A stretch of 64,000 nucleotides of DNA from Asterochloris sp. CNOR1 (lineage: Eukaryota > Chlorophyta > Trebouxiophyceae > Trebouxiales > Trebouxiaceae). Both the position numbers and the translations under genes were made by a program. Where the stretch lies: NCBI GenBank assembly GCA_963969365.1, contig OZ017752.1:2480001-2544000 (forward strand). The letters are read 5' to 3'. Below, in pieces: positions 23,401 to 36,359 of the stretch. The stretch's first letter is position 1. Every line of letters starts with the position of its first letter. The notes below the pieces were generated by a model. It did no database searches and was not told the origin of the DNA. It saw only the letters and a list, made by a program, of their open reading frames with translations.

Positions 23401-26400
23401 CCAGCATGCCTTGAAGCTAGAGTAGCAGACCAGCCTTTCTGGGCCACCCCTTGCTTGATGACTGCCTCACTGACTGCTCCTCTGGTCACTATGCACGCCA
23501 ACCAGGTCCACAGCAAGGTGCCTTGCCTGAAGCTGCAACAGTCTGCCCTACACAACTGACTTCTGTGCAGGCCAGCAGACAGGCTTGTCCAATGTTTCAC
23601 CCACTGTAGGTTGCCTCAGCACCCTTCTCGTCCTTATGCAGGCCAAGCAGGTCCGCAGCAAGGTGCCCTGGCTGGAGCTGCAGCAGGAGCAGGAGAAGTT
23701 CAGAAAAGACAAGGACATGCTGAAGGCTGCCAGGGAGTCGCTGGCCAGGCTGCAAGCGGAGCAGCAGGGCATGTCAGAGCCGTTCAAGTGAGGCACATGT
23801 CCTTGAGTGGAGCAGTATGCATTGATGTGCTAAGGCTGGCAATGGTAGCAAAAGGGTGTGGCAAAGCAGTCCAAGCTCGGCTGGTCAGCCCAGCCCTTGT
23901 GGGGGGCTCCTCAGCCCGACTGCAAGGTGAGCAGCAGGTCTCGTCAGAGCCCTATGAGTGGGCACTTTGGTCGACACCCACTGCAACTGAGTGCCCTGTA
24001 TGAGCCACCTCTGTGTGGTGGCCTGCGGCCAGAATGCAATGGTGACAACTGGAGTGCAAGATCTGTTCAAGTTTTTGGCAGGCTGCCATCTGTGAGCTTG
24101 GCCTTGCATGAGCATCTCTGGCGCCATGGGTGCGCCTATCTTGTGTGCCTGCAGACTGTGTGGCTCTCAGAGATGAGTTTGCTTGCTGGAAGGCCTGCCG
24201 GCAGCAGCCTGCATCTGACGGGAATGCAGTCCACTTCTCAGTCAGATCAGAATCCTGATAGCCTGCTCCCAAGCGCTGCCTTCCTTGACATGGGGCTCCA
24301 TCACATGCATATGCAAGTAAAGCAGCGCTAGGGGCAGATCCAGTCGGCCTCCGTGCCCTGCAGTGCGAAGAAGGAAAAGGCTGAGGTCAAGAAGTCAGAA
24401 GCCATCAGGCTGAAGAACTCTGTGGTGACAGACACCGCAGCGCTCAACACCTCACAGAGGAACCTACACGATCTGGTGAGTCAGCTCAGCGCTGGAAGCA
24501 GGCTGCACAACAGGCAGACGACTCGTTCTGCATTGCCCTGCGCTTGAGACTGTGTGGGTGAGCTGTGGTTGAGGCCAAGCCATAGTGGCTGACAATAAGA
24601 AACCACCCGAACATTGTTTCACTGTCTTAGTTATGCCCTGATGTACAACTGCCTCAGCCCTCAAGCAGAGCACTGTCCGTGATGTTTCTGCCAACCCCCT
24701 GCCTGGACTTGGGCAATGCAAGGACACACAACTACCTGATTCCATGAAGGTCAAGGAAGCAGCAGTGCGTACTAAGTGTACCCTGCTCAGCTTCGTGCCA
24801 CAAAGACTGAAGAGCTAGGAAGCGTCAAAACGAAATCATATGACGCCATCGAGTCATGGATGGCGGTCACAGGGCACGCCTGACTGCGCCCTGCTCTGCA
24901 ATGCTATGCAAAATGAACAGCTTGAGGAGTTCAAGGCCAAGACCTCCTGCTGCCACTGAGTCATGGCACGGGCAGAGCTTGCTGATGGGTCATGCCCTGC
25001 CTTGCTGTGCAGACCGACTCGCTAGGGAAGACCAGGGATGAGCTTGAAGACCTGGTCACCCACGCAGAGGCACGCAGGAGCCACATCGTGCGGGCAGAGG
25101 AGAAGCTCCAGCATGCAAGAGAGGAGCAGGTAAGGGCATCTGCTGCAAGATGTGAAGCCTTTGCAGCACGAATTCAGCACTCAGGCTGCAGCTGTTGTGG
25201 TTAAAGACAGGCTGTGAGCAGAATGGGCTGTAATGTGCAAGCAGCAGGCTGAGCCATGGTGCCATGCGCCTTGTCTCCATACGCTGCTACCTCACAGGCC
25301 AGCCTCCACCTCCAGCTCCAAGCACAGGAGCACCACACTGCAGGCACGTCTGCCAATACTAGCTGTGAGAGAATGCAGTGCAAGCTCAGCTCAGCACGCT
25401 GCTTGCACAGGCATCCCAGACAACAATCAGCCTGCATTTGCCGTCCTTGGTCTTTGGCCGGCACTGCTACCTGTGGTGCCAACAGGGGACAGGCCTCAGG
25501 CTTTGCACCCGGTTGTGGCAAAATGCTGCTTGCACAGGCAGCTCACTCTTGAGGCAGGCATGACCGCCACAGTGCTGTCTGTGGTTGATGGGTCACTAGC
25601 GGGGTACATCGCTGTCACCACCTGCTGCTTGCGCAGGCAGGAGCAGTGTCAGCGTGAAATTGCTTGCAGTCAGTGCTGCCTGAGTTGCCAACTGGAGCCA
25701 TGCTGCAGACTGTATATCTTGCTGTGCCAGCCTGCTGGTTGTGCAGGCACTCTTTGAGAACAGCCTGCAGCTGCAGACATGGCTGCTGTGCTTGCTCATG
25801 TGTCCGCATGATGGTGGATCTGCTGGATGGCCTGCCTTCGTATGCCAAGCAAAGGCGCTGGACCAGCGCAGGCGGCATGCTCTGCACTGCCAGCAGGGGA
25901 TGAGCCACAAGTCTGCCACCTTGCCGTTCCGGAAGTCTGGGTGCGCAAGCAGGCAAGCATTAGCCTGCAATCGCAGGCGGCGCTGCCTGCACCGCCTGTG
26001 GGCAATGGACCGCGGGCTGAGGAGCTGAGGCAGCGCATCGGCGAGAAGCACCAGCAGATGCATGGTTTCACCAGCGCAGAGGATGAGCTGAGGGATGCAC
26101 GGAGAGACATGGAGGAGAACCTGAGGGAGCTGAAGGGTGCGCTGCATGCCCGGAGTGGCTGTCCCTGAGCAGTGTGCTTCAGAGATGATGAAGGCGCATT
26201 TGCGCTTGGTGGTTCGCGCTGAGGCATGCCAGGCGGGAACAAGGGCAAGCCTCAAGGGAGTTGCAGGGTGCACTGAATTGTCTGAGCTACTGAAAATCTG
26301 AGCTGCTGAATAATCTGAGCTGGTCGCTGGGCCCGAGCACGGTGCCTGGGACATGGTTGAGGCACAAATTGCACCCTAAGATGGTCTGTGACAAGCTGAG

Positions 26401-29400
26401 GGATGCCAGGGGGAGATTTTGAGTTTGCACAGTCTGAGCGCTGGGCTGGTTTGCGACGAGGTGAGATGGTGCCAAAAGGGAGGAGGAGCCTGCGACAGCT
26501 AATGCATGCCCTTTTCAATGGCTGTGAGGCCCTACATTTGTGTTGTTGGCAGGATGCCCCATGCAATATCAGGGTGCTGCTGTTGGAGTTCTATACAAGC
26601 GAAGTGTTGAAGCAGCAGCTGAGGCAATGTTGGCATGATGGAAGAGAGCCAGCAGGAGATTGTGAGGTCCATCTTGCAAGGCTCACGGTGATCTCTTGCG
26701 AAGGTCATGCAGTTTGGGTAGTGTGCAGAAGCTGTGGTAGGTGGCATCCAGCCGGAGAACTCAAGCTTACTCATGAACCTCCATGAGTTTCAACTGCAGA
26801 GCACCTGGTGCTGCCCTGCAGGCCGCCAGAGCCAGCTGGAGAACGTGAGGCTGCAGCGCCTCAATGCCCTGAATGCCATGCGCTCCCTGTCGGGCATCAA
26901 GTACGCTGCCGACTGGATCGAGCAGGAGGCAGCCAAGGGGCGCTTCCGAGGCCAGGTCTTTGGGCCCATCGCAGTCGAGGTGGAGTGCCGGGACGCGGAG
27001 CATGTCAAGTACCTGGACCAGCACTGTGCAGGTCGGGCTGGGTTGGGGATTGAGGGAGCTCTGCAGTGAGAGGGCCCTTGAGGCAAGCTGCGTCTGGAGG
27101 GGGGGCAGGCAGCTGGCATGTGGCAGCGCAGTGCAGTTGGGGTCAACCATGTGTTGTACATGTGAATCAGCACTGCACGCTGGGAAGCTTGAGAGGATCT
27201 GGGTGGGCTGGGATGTTGGTGTGAGTCAGCGATATGCGGCTCTTTCAATGGAGTACAGAGCTTAGGGGCAGGGATCTGCAGGTGAGGCATGATCACTGGA
27301 TGATGGGCAGACAGCTTGGATTAGCCTGCACATGATGACAAGTTGGCGCCTAGAGTGATCACATGTAATGTGTTGATATGCTGCAGGTGTTCTGCAATGG
27401 TATGTCCTGCAGCGCTTGCTGCTCCTGCTGATCTAATGCTGCCTGCTGTTGTCCAGCAAGTCAGCAGGACGGCAGGGCAAGGCAGACTGGCTTGAAATCT
27501 GCCCAGCACTGCTCGCAGCTGGCTGCAGGCCTGCAGTCACCCCCCGCCTGAACTTTGCTGCTGTCCAAGGCTGCAGGTGGAATGCAGCAGTGGTCTTGTG
27601 AATAGCCTGCCTCGCAAATGCTTCCTCTTCCTGCAGCGGACGTGTGGCAATCCTTTGTGGTGCTGCACCCTGAGGATCAGGAGGCCATCATTGCCCACTT
27701 CGCCAGCTCGAATCAGTACAGGCCCCATGTCATCTGCCTGCACCGCTCGCCCAACGAGGCTATCCCATACCCTGCTGGCCAGGCCAGCATATACAGCAGG
27801 TGACACACAGCCAGATGAAGGGTTTTGAATCCTGGCATGTTGAGCATGCAGCACAGAGGAAGCTACGCCTGGCTGTCCAGCAATGTTTGCGTGGTGCTGC
27901 TCTGTGGACATCTTGCATCAGATGGTTGGGCAATGCCTGTCTTGGTGGCATGGTCAACCTCTTGTGCCTGCTGCCACCCGAAAGCAGTTCCTCAGCAATT
28001 GTGGCAAAGCTGTGCTGTAGCCTCTCCTCATGCCCTCAAAGGGCTGCATGTCCATCCAGGCATTGCCTGCAGCAGCTGAGGTGCTCAACCCCATCCTGCA
28101 GTAGCTGACAGGGTAGTTGCTGACTCTGTGCCCTCCCTGCAGATCTAGATGGAACGCCGCAAAAGTGTGCGGATAGTTGGCTGCGCGCCAACAGTTCTGG
28201 CCCATGCATCTAGTTTCACCCATTGCTCTTGAACATTGTGTGCCCTGCTTATGGCAGACTGCAGAAACGAGACCAGTCATGCTGGCCAGCCTCCTTCTCT
28301 AGCGTGCTGACGGTCCTTTCCCCGCCTGCAGCTATGGCATCACGCATACTCTGGACCAGGTGTTCGAAGCGTCCCACGTCATCAAACTGGCCCTGGTGGA
28401 CCAGTCCGGCATCAACTCCACCTTTGTTGGCACAGCGTAAGTCACCCACAGGTGCTTTCTGTGTGCTACACAGTTCCTGTGGGGCTTGCACCTGCTACAC
28501 CCCCATGCGGCTTTGGCAGGCTGGTCCAAGCATCGGACTGCGCCCCACAGGCAACGTCAGCTCCCCTCCATGCAGCCTTTGACGCAGCGGTCTGGCAGCG
28601 TCAGATGGGCACACCTTGCTGCTGATCCCAATGCACACTCCCGCTCTCAGCTTTGCCAGGGGTCCTCACCTGAACGGCCCAGCTCGAAACTGCAAAGCCG
28701 CAGCAGCCTGTCATACCTGAGAGCAGCGGGGCTGAGCGCACCCTAAAGCTTGTTTGCTCTGCTGCCTGCAGGCACACTGATGTGGAGAAGCTCATTGAGG
28801 ACCACCCTCGCATGCGCAACATTTTCACCCCCACAGCCAGCTACCGAGTACATCAGGTACACAATATCAGTGTCAACAACCCGATTACATCTGAACCCCT
28901 TGTTTGCCACTGCTCCACTGACACAGCATGTCTTGAAACCAGCAGAGCTCGGGTGCACAGGTGCCCAGACCTCAAGAGCACAGCTCAGCCTTTGCCTCAT
29001 TCTATGCTGCCAGTCTGTACATGACCTGCCTGCATTTACATGCATCACCTCTGACTCCTCCCAGCGGGTCAGGGTGTTGTGTGTCGATAATCACCTGTTG
29101 GTGCGCACCAGCCCAGGGCTGCCAGTGTCTCCCTGTCCTGCCTGCAGTCGCAGTACAACAAGACCAAGCAGGGCATCTCCCAAAGCGTGGAGGCTGTCCG
29201 GCCGCCGCGGCACCTGAGAGAGGGCACTGGCGGGCGGGCTGAGCTGGGGGCACTGGAGCGGGACATTCAGAGTATACAGGAGGTGGGTGCAGGGCTCCTC
29301 TCTTGCTGCTTACCAGCACCAGCAGTAAGGCTGCAGAAGGAGGTGAATTGTGTCAAAACCCACAATGGAGATGCCGGCAGAGGATGTACTGCCGTCCCGA

Positions 29401-32400
29401 GATGGCAAGGGGTGTGGGGAATTTGGGGCATGCCGCAAGTTGTCCAGTGCAGTTACAATGGGGATGAGCAGACAATTTAGAGCTGGGAGCCTGCACAAGT
29501 CAAGTCTCTGGGTGCTGAATCTGTTGAATGCTACAGCAGCCCTGCCGTCCACCCAACAGGACTTGCAACCCCTGCTGCTGTGCTGCAGGCAATCAATGAG
29601 AGCAAGCATGAGGCCGCGGAGAAGCAGAGGGATGCCCAGGCGCTGCAGAAGGAGATTGACAGGCTCAACGCAGAGAAGAGACAAGCGGAAGCAGAGAGGG
29701 CCAACATCGTGGTTCAGTGCGTGTGGCAGTTGTTTCTGCTGTGCGGGTCCTCATGCAGCTTGGCTGTTTGCTGGTGCTGCTTTGCTTGCGCCCTTTGCCA
29801 GCAGGTGGGGCATGGAGAGAAGGGGATAGCTGCCTGCTGCCTGGTTTGCTGCAGCTGTGGTGCACTCTGAGAGCTGCAGGCCTGCAGCTGCCTTTGCTGT
29901 TTGATTGGTGGTCCCAAGGTGCTGAGCTGACAGATAGCTCAGCCTGCTGGTGCATGCCCACCCCTGAATCACAGGCTCTGCCCCTTAGCATCCGCGCTGG
30001 GGAGCTCACCTGCAAGTGGCCCCCCCTGCAGGCACAACAATGCGAGGCGCAAGGTTGTGGCGGCTGAAAAGGAGGTGGCGCGTGTGAATGGAATGCCTGA
30101 CCCCCTGGTCAGAGAGCCGGCCCTCAGACGGGATGTTGCGCGTCTGACCCAGCTCGCAGTGGCTGAGGCAAGTCCGTCGTGGGTATCAAGGGTTGTGCAT
30201 CCTGTCAAGAGGCATGTGGTGGTCGCTTTGCCTGTCGGCGGGCTTCCACTTGGATGAGTGCCACTCAGGCGTGAGGTGACGCAACTGATCCAGCACGCTT
30301 TTAGAGGCCTGTCCTATGTGGATCTAGCAGGGAATGGGCAGGGCCTGCACAATCAACCTGCAGCCTTGTGGCCAGGGACTTTCGATGGCGGCTGCTGCCA
30401 GGCTAGTCTACCCAGCTGCTGCTGTGCGCAGCTGCAATCTGCAGGCATGACTGCATCTGAGCCTGCCATCCAGCAAGGGATGGACATGCTGCCCTCCATC
30501 TGCCAGGTCTTCTCGCCTACCCTGCAGCTGCCATCATGCTGCAATGAACAAGCCATGCTTCCCACTATGAGGGCGTCAGGGCAGCGCATCTTGATCTCTC
30601 TGCCCTGGCCGGTCCAAAAGCCCTGTTGTGCCTGCAGACTGGCACGGTTAGCACCACAGCAAGGGCGCTGTTCAACAGGCAGCTGCAGTACATGGCTGCA
30701 GACCTGGAAGCCCAGGAGCTTGCTGTCCAGGTCAGTGCTGAGCCTGCGTCCTGCATGTAGCCCATGCATGTGTCATGTATGCCATGGACGTGCATGGAGC
30801 ACAGTGTCTGGCCCTAGAAGATGTTCATGCCGCTGTCGTGCTGCCCTTTGCATGGAATCTTCAGAATGCTGCCCTGTGGCCCATGTGTTCCCTGTGGCCC
30901 CTCTAAGTGTGTACTGGGTGCCTGCTGCAATTTGCTGAGCCCCTGCGGCCCGTCCTGGCAGCCTCACAGCAGCCCAGCTCCAGACTCACCAAGAGATCAA
31001 GGACACACTCAGTCGGCAACAAGCCCTCTAGGCATCTCTCAGCGTTCCGTGTCCAAAAGGGCAGGTTGCTGGCAGCAGAATTGTGCCTCTCTGTGGACAA
31101 GGACATATGTTCCTATCGCTGCTCATGATCTTGTCCAGCTTGCGTCTGCAGTTGGAGCGCCTTGGCGAGGACGCACGCAGGCACGACAGGGAGGTCCGTG
31201 AATTGGAGGACAGCATTGGCCGCCTGTCTAACTGTGTGGACAGGGCGCGCACCAAAGTCCGGTGAGCGGCCTGCATGTGTCCTGCTGCAGCCCACAGGGA
31301 GGCTAGCTGAGCGCCACTGGCCACCTCTCCACTGATGTTCATCGGGCATGCACCACTGCCCGCAAGAGGCCTGCACAGAGTGCTTTGCAGCCTGTACATC
31401 CAAGCAAGGCCCTGACAAGCTCGCAGGAGCAGCTTTCTGTCTCAGGTTCACTTTGTAAGGAACAAGTTGCCCAGGCAGGGCGCATGCTGCCATGCATGGT
31501 TCTGCAAGGGTACCCTGCTTCTGCTCTGTGGCTATGGAATCTGAGGCTGGTGCAGGGACAAGCTGGCATCCAAGGTTGCCACACATGAAGTATCTGCCAA
31601 GCCACTGTCTCTGACAGGGCGTGGCCATGCCTCCTGCAACCAGCGTGCTTTCTTTCCGATCACCCTTCCTGGATACCTGAATGACGCCAGGGTTGCCCCA
31701 TGGGGGAAGAGACGCTTGTCAGTGAGATGCGATACCTGTTACTGATGGTGCAGCCAGCTTGCACTCAGTTTTGCAAGCCTGCCTGCAGGGATAAGCTGAA
31801 CATATCCAGGGTGCCCACGTGAAGGGGTTGCCAAACGCAGAAGCCTGTGTGCCACGCATGGCACAATTGTGTCTCGGCCGCCCTGCAGGGACACGCTGTG
31901 TGTGACCATGTACGGAGTGCTGGGCAGCAGAGCTGGGTCCCCCATTTGGTTGTGCCTGGTACTAGGCAGCTATGCCACCCTTTTCTACAGTGACAGGCTG
32001 AGAAATGCCAGGGCTGCCCTGGATGGGGGAATCTCATGCCCACAGGTTTCCCTGCATTCAGGCCCAGGCTGGGCTTGCAAACCGCCTGCCGTCCTGCAGG
32101 GACAAGCTGAATGATGCCAAGGCTGCCACGGGCGGAGTGGATGCCCGCGAAGACGAAGAGGTCAAGGGAATGTTTGCCCGGCTGCCGGCCACCCTCCCCG
32201 AGCTGCTGGAGCTGGCCAGCGAGCTGGAGGCTGAAGCTGAGGGCATCCAGCTGGGGAACCCACGAGTGGTGCGCTGTGCACTGCATGTGCTGTGTGCCCT
32301 GGAGGCGGGCCACCTGCTTGGCAGATGCAGTTGCTGAGTCTGCCTGTGTGCTTGTGAGGCAGTGCCGGGGGCTGAGGGCACCTAGCTGGGGAATGCGGGA

Positions 32401-35353
32401 GTGGTGCGCGGTGGGGTGGGATGCAGTTGCTGAGGCTGCCTGTGCTTGTGAGGCAGTGCCGGAGGCTGAGGGCATCCAGCTAGGGGGAGCGGCGTGCTGT
32501 GAGGTGAATGTGTCTGTGCCTGGGGACCTGGCTGCCCTGCAGACATGCCTGTTGGGCTGCCATGTGCTGCCAAATTGCTGTTGCTGGTCTGCCTAAGCTC
32601 TTGTGAGGTGAGTTTTGCCGAGGCTGGGGGCAGCTCTGAGTCCATGCATTGTATATTCTGAGCATTAGCAATGTAAGGATATGATCATTCTGGCAGCCTG
32701 GTGGGAGGGCTGCTTTGTGTAATACGAGAATTTTATGCAAGATGTGCTGCTGGGTGTCCTGGCAGCATGCATGCAATAGCTGAGTGCTGTCTCAGCCAGG
32801 GCTGCTTACAGCCCTGCAGGCGTTGCCGGCAGTCTGTCTGGGATGGCTGGCGGGGGGTGCCTGCAATCGTGCTGAGGTAACCCCTAAACCCTAAACCCAG
32901 CTTGACCTGCTGCTGCCATACATTGGTCCTGTCCTCTCAGCCTGCCTGGCTCTAGCCCAGTTGTGTGCCCTGCAGATGCAAGAGTTCCAGGAGCGCCGCG
33001 CTGCCATTGAGACGGCTGCGGAGAACCTGAAGGAGCTGCAAGAGGCAGTTGATGTGCGAGCGGCGCAGATCAAGCAACTGCATGTGGGTGACTGCCATGA
33101 CAAAACACACTGTTGGTGCACAGTGACCCCTGTGGTCTAGGTGGGGCCCAAGCATGTAAGAAGGGCTGTGGAAGTGCAGGCTGCCCCCGTCCATGGAGCT
33201 GCATCACAGCATGCTATTTGCCAACAGCGCCATGCACTCTTGGTACCTTGGCACGAGCACAGCAGGTCAAGAAGCTGCATGTTAGGGCCCTGCCTGCCCA
33301 TGTGCATCTGTATGTTAATTATTCACAACTCCTGCAAAGCAGTGAGGGGGTTGGACAATTGGCTCTTTCAGGGCTTGACAGCTTGCACTGCCAAAATTGT
33401 GGCCTCCACCTGAGGGACATGTGGACCTGCCTGTTCTTTGGCACAGGCATTCCGTGAGTGACTGGCCTCTAGGACTTCTGGCACCCCACTCGCAGCCCCT
33501 GCAGGGTTTACTGATCCCTGCTTACAGATGCTGCCTGTTCAGCTGGGCGCATGAGCAAGAGGTGCAGCTGCCTGGTGCAGGACCAGTGGCACCCACGCCT
33601 GAAGGCCATGGTGGCCACAATCAACTGCTCCTTCCAGCAGAACTGCAGCCAGGTCGGCTTCGCAGGGGAGGTCAGCCTGTATGAAGACGAGGACTATGAC
33701 AAGTACGCCATCCAGATCAGGTGAGTCCTGGAGGGGTTGGGCGTAGGGCATGTGTGACCACAAGCAAAGTCGCCGCTCAGGTGGCGCGGCTGCACCCTGG
33801 CCAGGAGGCATGCTGGGCACAGCATTTCGAGACAAAGTCTAGGTATAGCTGTAGCAGGCCTCTGCCCAGCATGGTCACGCTGCAGGGGCTTGCTGTGGGC
33901 TTGGCACATGGTCACAACACACCACAGACCTGTCACGCAGCTGCGGCGCTTTGGCCTTACGCCTCCTGCTGTTGCTCTGCACAACCATTTGAGAGACATG
34001 CCTGCAGTGAAACCTGTGTGTCACTGTGTGGCAGGCCCGCCCAGGACCTGTGCACTCAAGCAGCTGCCGTGCTTGTGCCTGGCTCCTGCTGTCTCTGCTT
34101 TGCACAAGCCGACACCTGTTGTGAGCAGGGCATACGCCTGCAGTGGAGTCTGCACGTGCTGCCCTGTGCAGCGCGGCAGACCCACCACTGAGCACCCAGT
34201 TGCACCCATCCAGCAAAGGTGCAGTGCCTGGGAGCGAGGTGTGCTTGCATGTCCCAAGCAGCGGTCAGACTCAGAGACCTCCTCCCTCTGGGTGCAGGGT
34301 CAAGTTTAGGGATGCTGAGGAGCTGCAGGTGCTGACAGGCACCCGGCAATCTGGCGGGGAGCGCTCGGTGTCCACCATGATGTACCTCATCTCAATTCAG
34401 GTGGGAGCACCTTTGATACAATGGTGTTTGGTCTGCTTAGACTTGTGTGAAGATGTGCTGGGCTCAGTTCAATGTCAGTGTGAGGTGCCTCAGCTAAGGC
34501 AGCTCTACTGCACAGAACAAGCAACACAACAAGGTAGGGCTGCAGTGCTTGTTGGGGCGCATGTATCTCATCTCAGTTCAGCTTGAGTACACGCAGTCCT
34601 GGTGCAATGCTAGTGCAAGCCGTGTGGTTTCAAGCTGCAAGGACAAGCTCCGCGCAGCTCCATGAAAGCCACACACATTCATCCTGTCTTTTGAGCTTGA
34701 AAGAGGCTCGGCCTTGCTGCTGCCAGGGAGAGTGCTATGCCCAAAGTGCACCGCTTCTAGGGTGAGCGCTTGCACCAGGGTCCTATGTGGAGGCAACTGC
34801 AGGCCACCTGCACCTGTGGGGAAGGTCTGCTGGAGGCTGCTCAGGATGCTTCTCGACCGAGACAGACCCAATATTCCTGTGTCCTGGCATGTGCGGGCGC
34901 TCTGTCCCTGTGGCTGACCATGTGCATGCACAGGGGCTGTTGTCTGGGGTTCTCAGGGGTTTACAGGCTTTCTAGCTACCACACTTCTCCAGGGGAAGGG
35001 CCGGCAAGTGCCCCTGCCCTGCCCTGCAGGAGGTGACCAAGTGCCCCTTCAGAATTGTGGATGAGATAAACCAGGGCATGGACCCAGTGAATGAGCGCAA
35101 GGTGTACCTGCAGCTGGTGCAGGCGGCTTGCCGCCCAGGCACCCCGCAGTGCTTCTTGATGACCCCCAAGCTGCTGCCGGGGCTGCCCTTTACCTCCGAT
35201 GTGCAGACCCTGCAGATCTGGAACGGCACAACCATCAGGCAGTGTGCTCAGAGCTACAAAAAGGTGGGCCGGTTCCAGACATCACTGTCTGGGGGCGGGT
35301 GTGGCGGTTCATCAGCACCAGGGTGCAGAGAACTGCAGGCCTTTGATGTTTGA
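20433..35353 (+). CDS. SMC5: SMC5, subunit of the SMC5/6 DNA repair complex
   Basis: SMC5 pairs with SMC6 in the nucleus to process recombination intermediates and stalled forks. Early exons are 20433-20509, 20592-20646, 20733-20793, 20871-20929, 21019-21084 and 21323-21410. They join in phase to read NPGSIIKLIVNNIMTYRH, then LVLGPNGTGKSSFVCAICVG (Walker A), GRADNVTDFITRGE and VQLDNLCQFMPQDKVASFA. Coiled-coil exons follow (for example 23642-23787). The hinge reads FVVLHPEDQEAIIAHF (27630-27800), THTLDQVFEASHVIKLALVD and DVEKLIEDHPRMRNIFTP (28330-28860). The second coil leads to the ABC signature SGGERSVSTMMYLISIQ (34357-34399) and Walker B CPFRIVDEINQGMDPVNERK (35041-35100). The stop at 35353 is supported by two TGTAA motifs downstream. 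With nearly 15 kb of DNA, most of the gene is intron. Confidence 0.97.
23491..23964 (+). repeat. SMC5: Echoes on both sides of an SMC5 coiled-coil exon
   Basis: The exon at 23642-23787 begins AKQVRSKVPWLELQQ. About 150 bp upstream, 23491-23545 reads ANQVHSKVPCLKLQQ, clearly a decayed copy. Downstream, 23914-23964 (CGACTGCAAGGTGAGCAGC, then GTCAGAGCCCTATGAGTGGG) copies the exon's end and donor (GGCTGCAAGCGGAGCAGC, then GTCAGAGCCGTTCAAGTGAGG). Confidence 0.85.
31671..32505 (+). repeat. SMC5: Multi-copy echoes around an SMC5 exon
   Basis: The exon from 32100 starts GGACAAGCTGAATGATGCC. Upstream copies are at 31671-31705 (GGATACCTGAATGACGCC), 31788-31826 (GGATAAGCTGAACATATCC), 31884-31910 (partial) and 31989-32034 (GTGACAGGCTGAGAAATGCC). 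The exon end, encoding EAEGIQLGN, is copied downstream at 32367-32409 and 32461-32505. This exon therefore has four upstream and two downstream echoes. Confidence 0.88.
32882..32898 (+). repeat. Interstitial telomeric repeat (CCCTAAA)2
   Basis: Two perfect CCCTAAA units plus CCC are at 32882-32898 inside an SMC5 intron. CCCTAAA/TTTAGGG is the plant-type telomere repeat also used by several trebouxiophyte algae. Confidence 0.85.
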
Positions 35354-35515
35354 GGTGATGTGTTTCAGGCCCCAGCTGACGCTGTGCCGACGTCTGCATG
35401 CAGAGCGACTTGTTGGGCAAGCGGCCACGCATCACTGCGATGACAGGATGAAAAGGGCAATGCGGCTGCTGTATATCACCATCAATAATCCACGCTGTCA
35501 GTGGTTATTGCTGAA

Positions 35516-35539
35516 TGTAATGAATGCCTGGAGATGTAA
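35516..35539 (+). terminator. SMC5: Two TGTAA poly(A) signals of SMC5
   Basis: TGTAA occurs at 35516-35520 and 35535-35539, 163 to 186 nt past the stop at 35353. This supports that stop as the real end of SMC5. Confidence 0.5.
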
Positions 35540-36093
35540 CAGTTTGTGTTCCTTGCCAAGCTCAGAGCTTGATGCCATGCAGTAATTGTGCAAACTTTGC
35601 AAATACTTTTACAAAGGCCAAGCAAAGCTGATGGCATGCGGCAAGGCCAGCAAATGGTCTTGCAGCGGGCTCATGATTAGGAAAATGCAGCTCAGTGGCA
35701 ACGGCTTGCCCCAACTAGAAAGGGAGGGGCATGAACTCGGGAATCAGCCTGCGGCTCCTGCTCTGCGCCGTTTCTTCTCCTGTCACAATTCCTGCTGCCG
35801 ACAGGCAGCTTTCGGCATAATTCCAGGCACGCTAACTCATAGGCGCAGAGTGACTCAGCAGCCAGCCAGGCACTGTGCCAGGTAATAAGACGTCCTCCAG
35901 GCTGCAGAGAGCATCGAACCCAGTATCTGAGGTTGGCCCTTTTGCTCATGCAGGGGCCTTTAAGCAAATTCATGTACAGACCTTGCTCAAGACAGCTTGG
36001 CAGGATGCCCAGCATAGAAGAAAGTGAGCGCCAGACATGAAAGTTTGTTTGCCAGCGGATTGACTAAACTCCCTTCTTGGTTTGCTGGTGCAG

Positions 36094-36359
36094 ATGAGTG
36101 CTGGGTGCAGCAGTGCGACCTGATGAGCAGTGCGGACGCATACGCTGAGCTACTGGCAGTCACCCGCAAGCAGAAGGAGGCCCCCAGCATCAGCAGTACC
36201 AAGGCGCCCCAGATCAAGACTGCAGAGCCTGCACACAAATCCCTGTCCAACGCTGCGAAGCCGGGCAAGCCTAGGCCTGAGGGAGGCTTTTGCACCACCC
36301 TCAAGGTCTCCCGCAAGATCAGGCGGGCAGTGGACATCCTATCCTTTGGCCTTAAATGA
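36094..36359 (+). CDS. Orphan coding exon, unrecognised
   Basis: An open stretch preceded by a good acceptor (GCTGGTGCAG) reads CWVQQCDLMSSADAYAELL and continues as a basic, Lys/Pro-rich segment to VSRKIRRAVDILSFGLK and TGA at 36359. Codon use is like the true exons. If it starts on its own, the first ATG is at 36122 (79 residues). It may be a small gene, or the last exon of a gene whose earlier exons I could not find. Joining it to SMC5 in this frame is not supported because the phase does not match. The 740 bp before it (35354-36093) and the 300 bp after it show no other coding signal. Confidence 0.4.

Noticed and set aside
31671-32505. Transposon-derived repeats around the SMC5 exon
   Set aside because: The units match the neighbouring exon and intron. 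They show no terminal inverted repeats, target-site duplications or transposase, so local duplication is a better explanation.
35890-35935. Sequence resembling a tRNA T-loop (GGTTCGATGC on the minus strand)
   Set aside because: The flanking bases do not pair into a T-stem or acceptor stem, and no anticodon arm is present.
36094-36359. Last exon of SMC5
   Set aside because: The splice phase does not match the previous exon in the open frame, and two TGTAA signals already follow the SMC5 stop at 35353.
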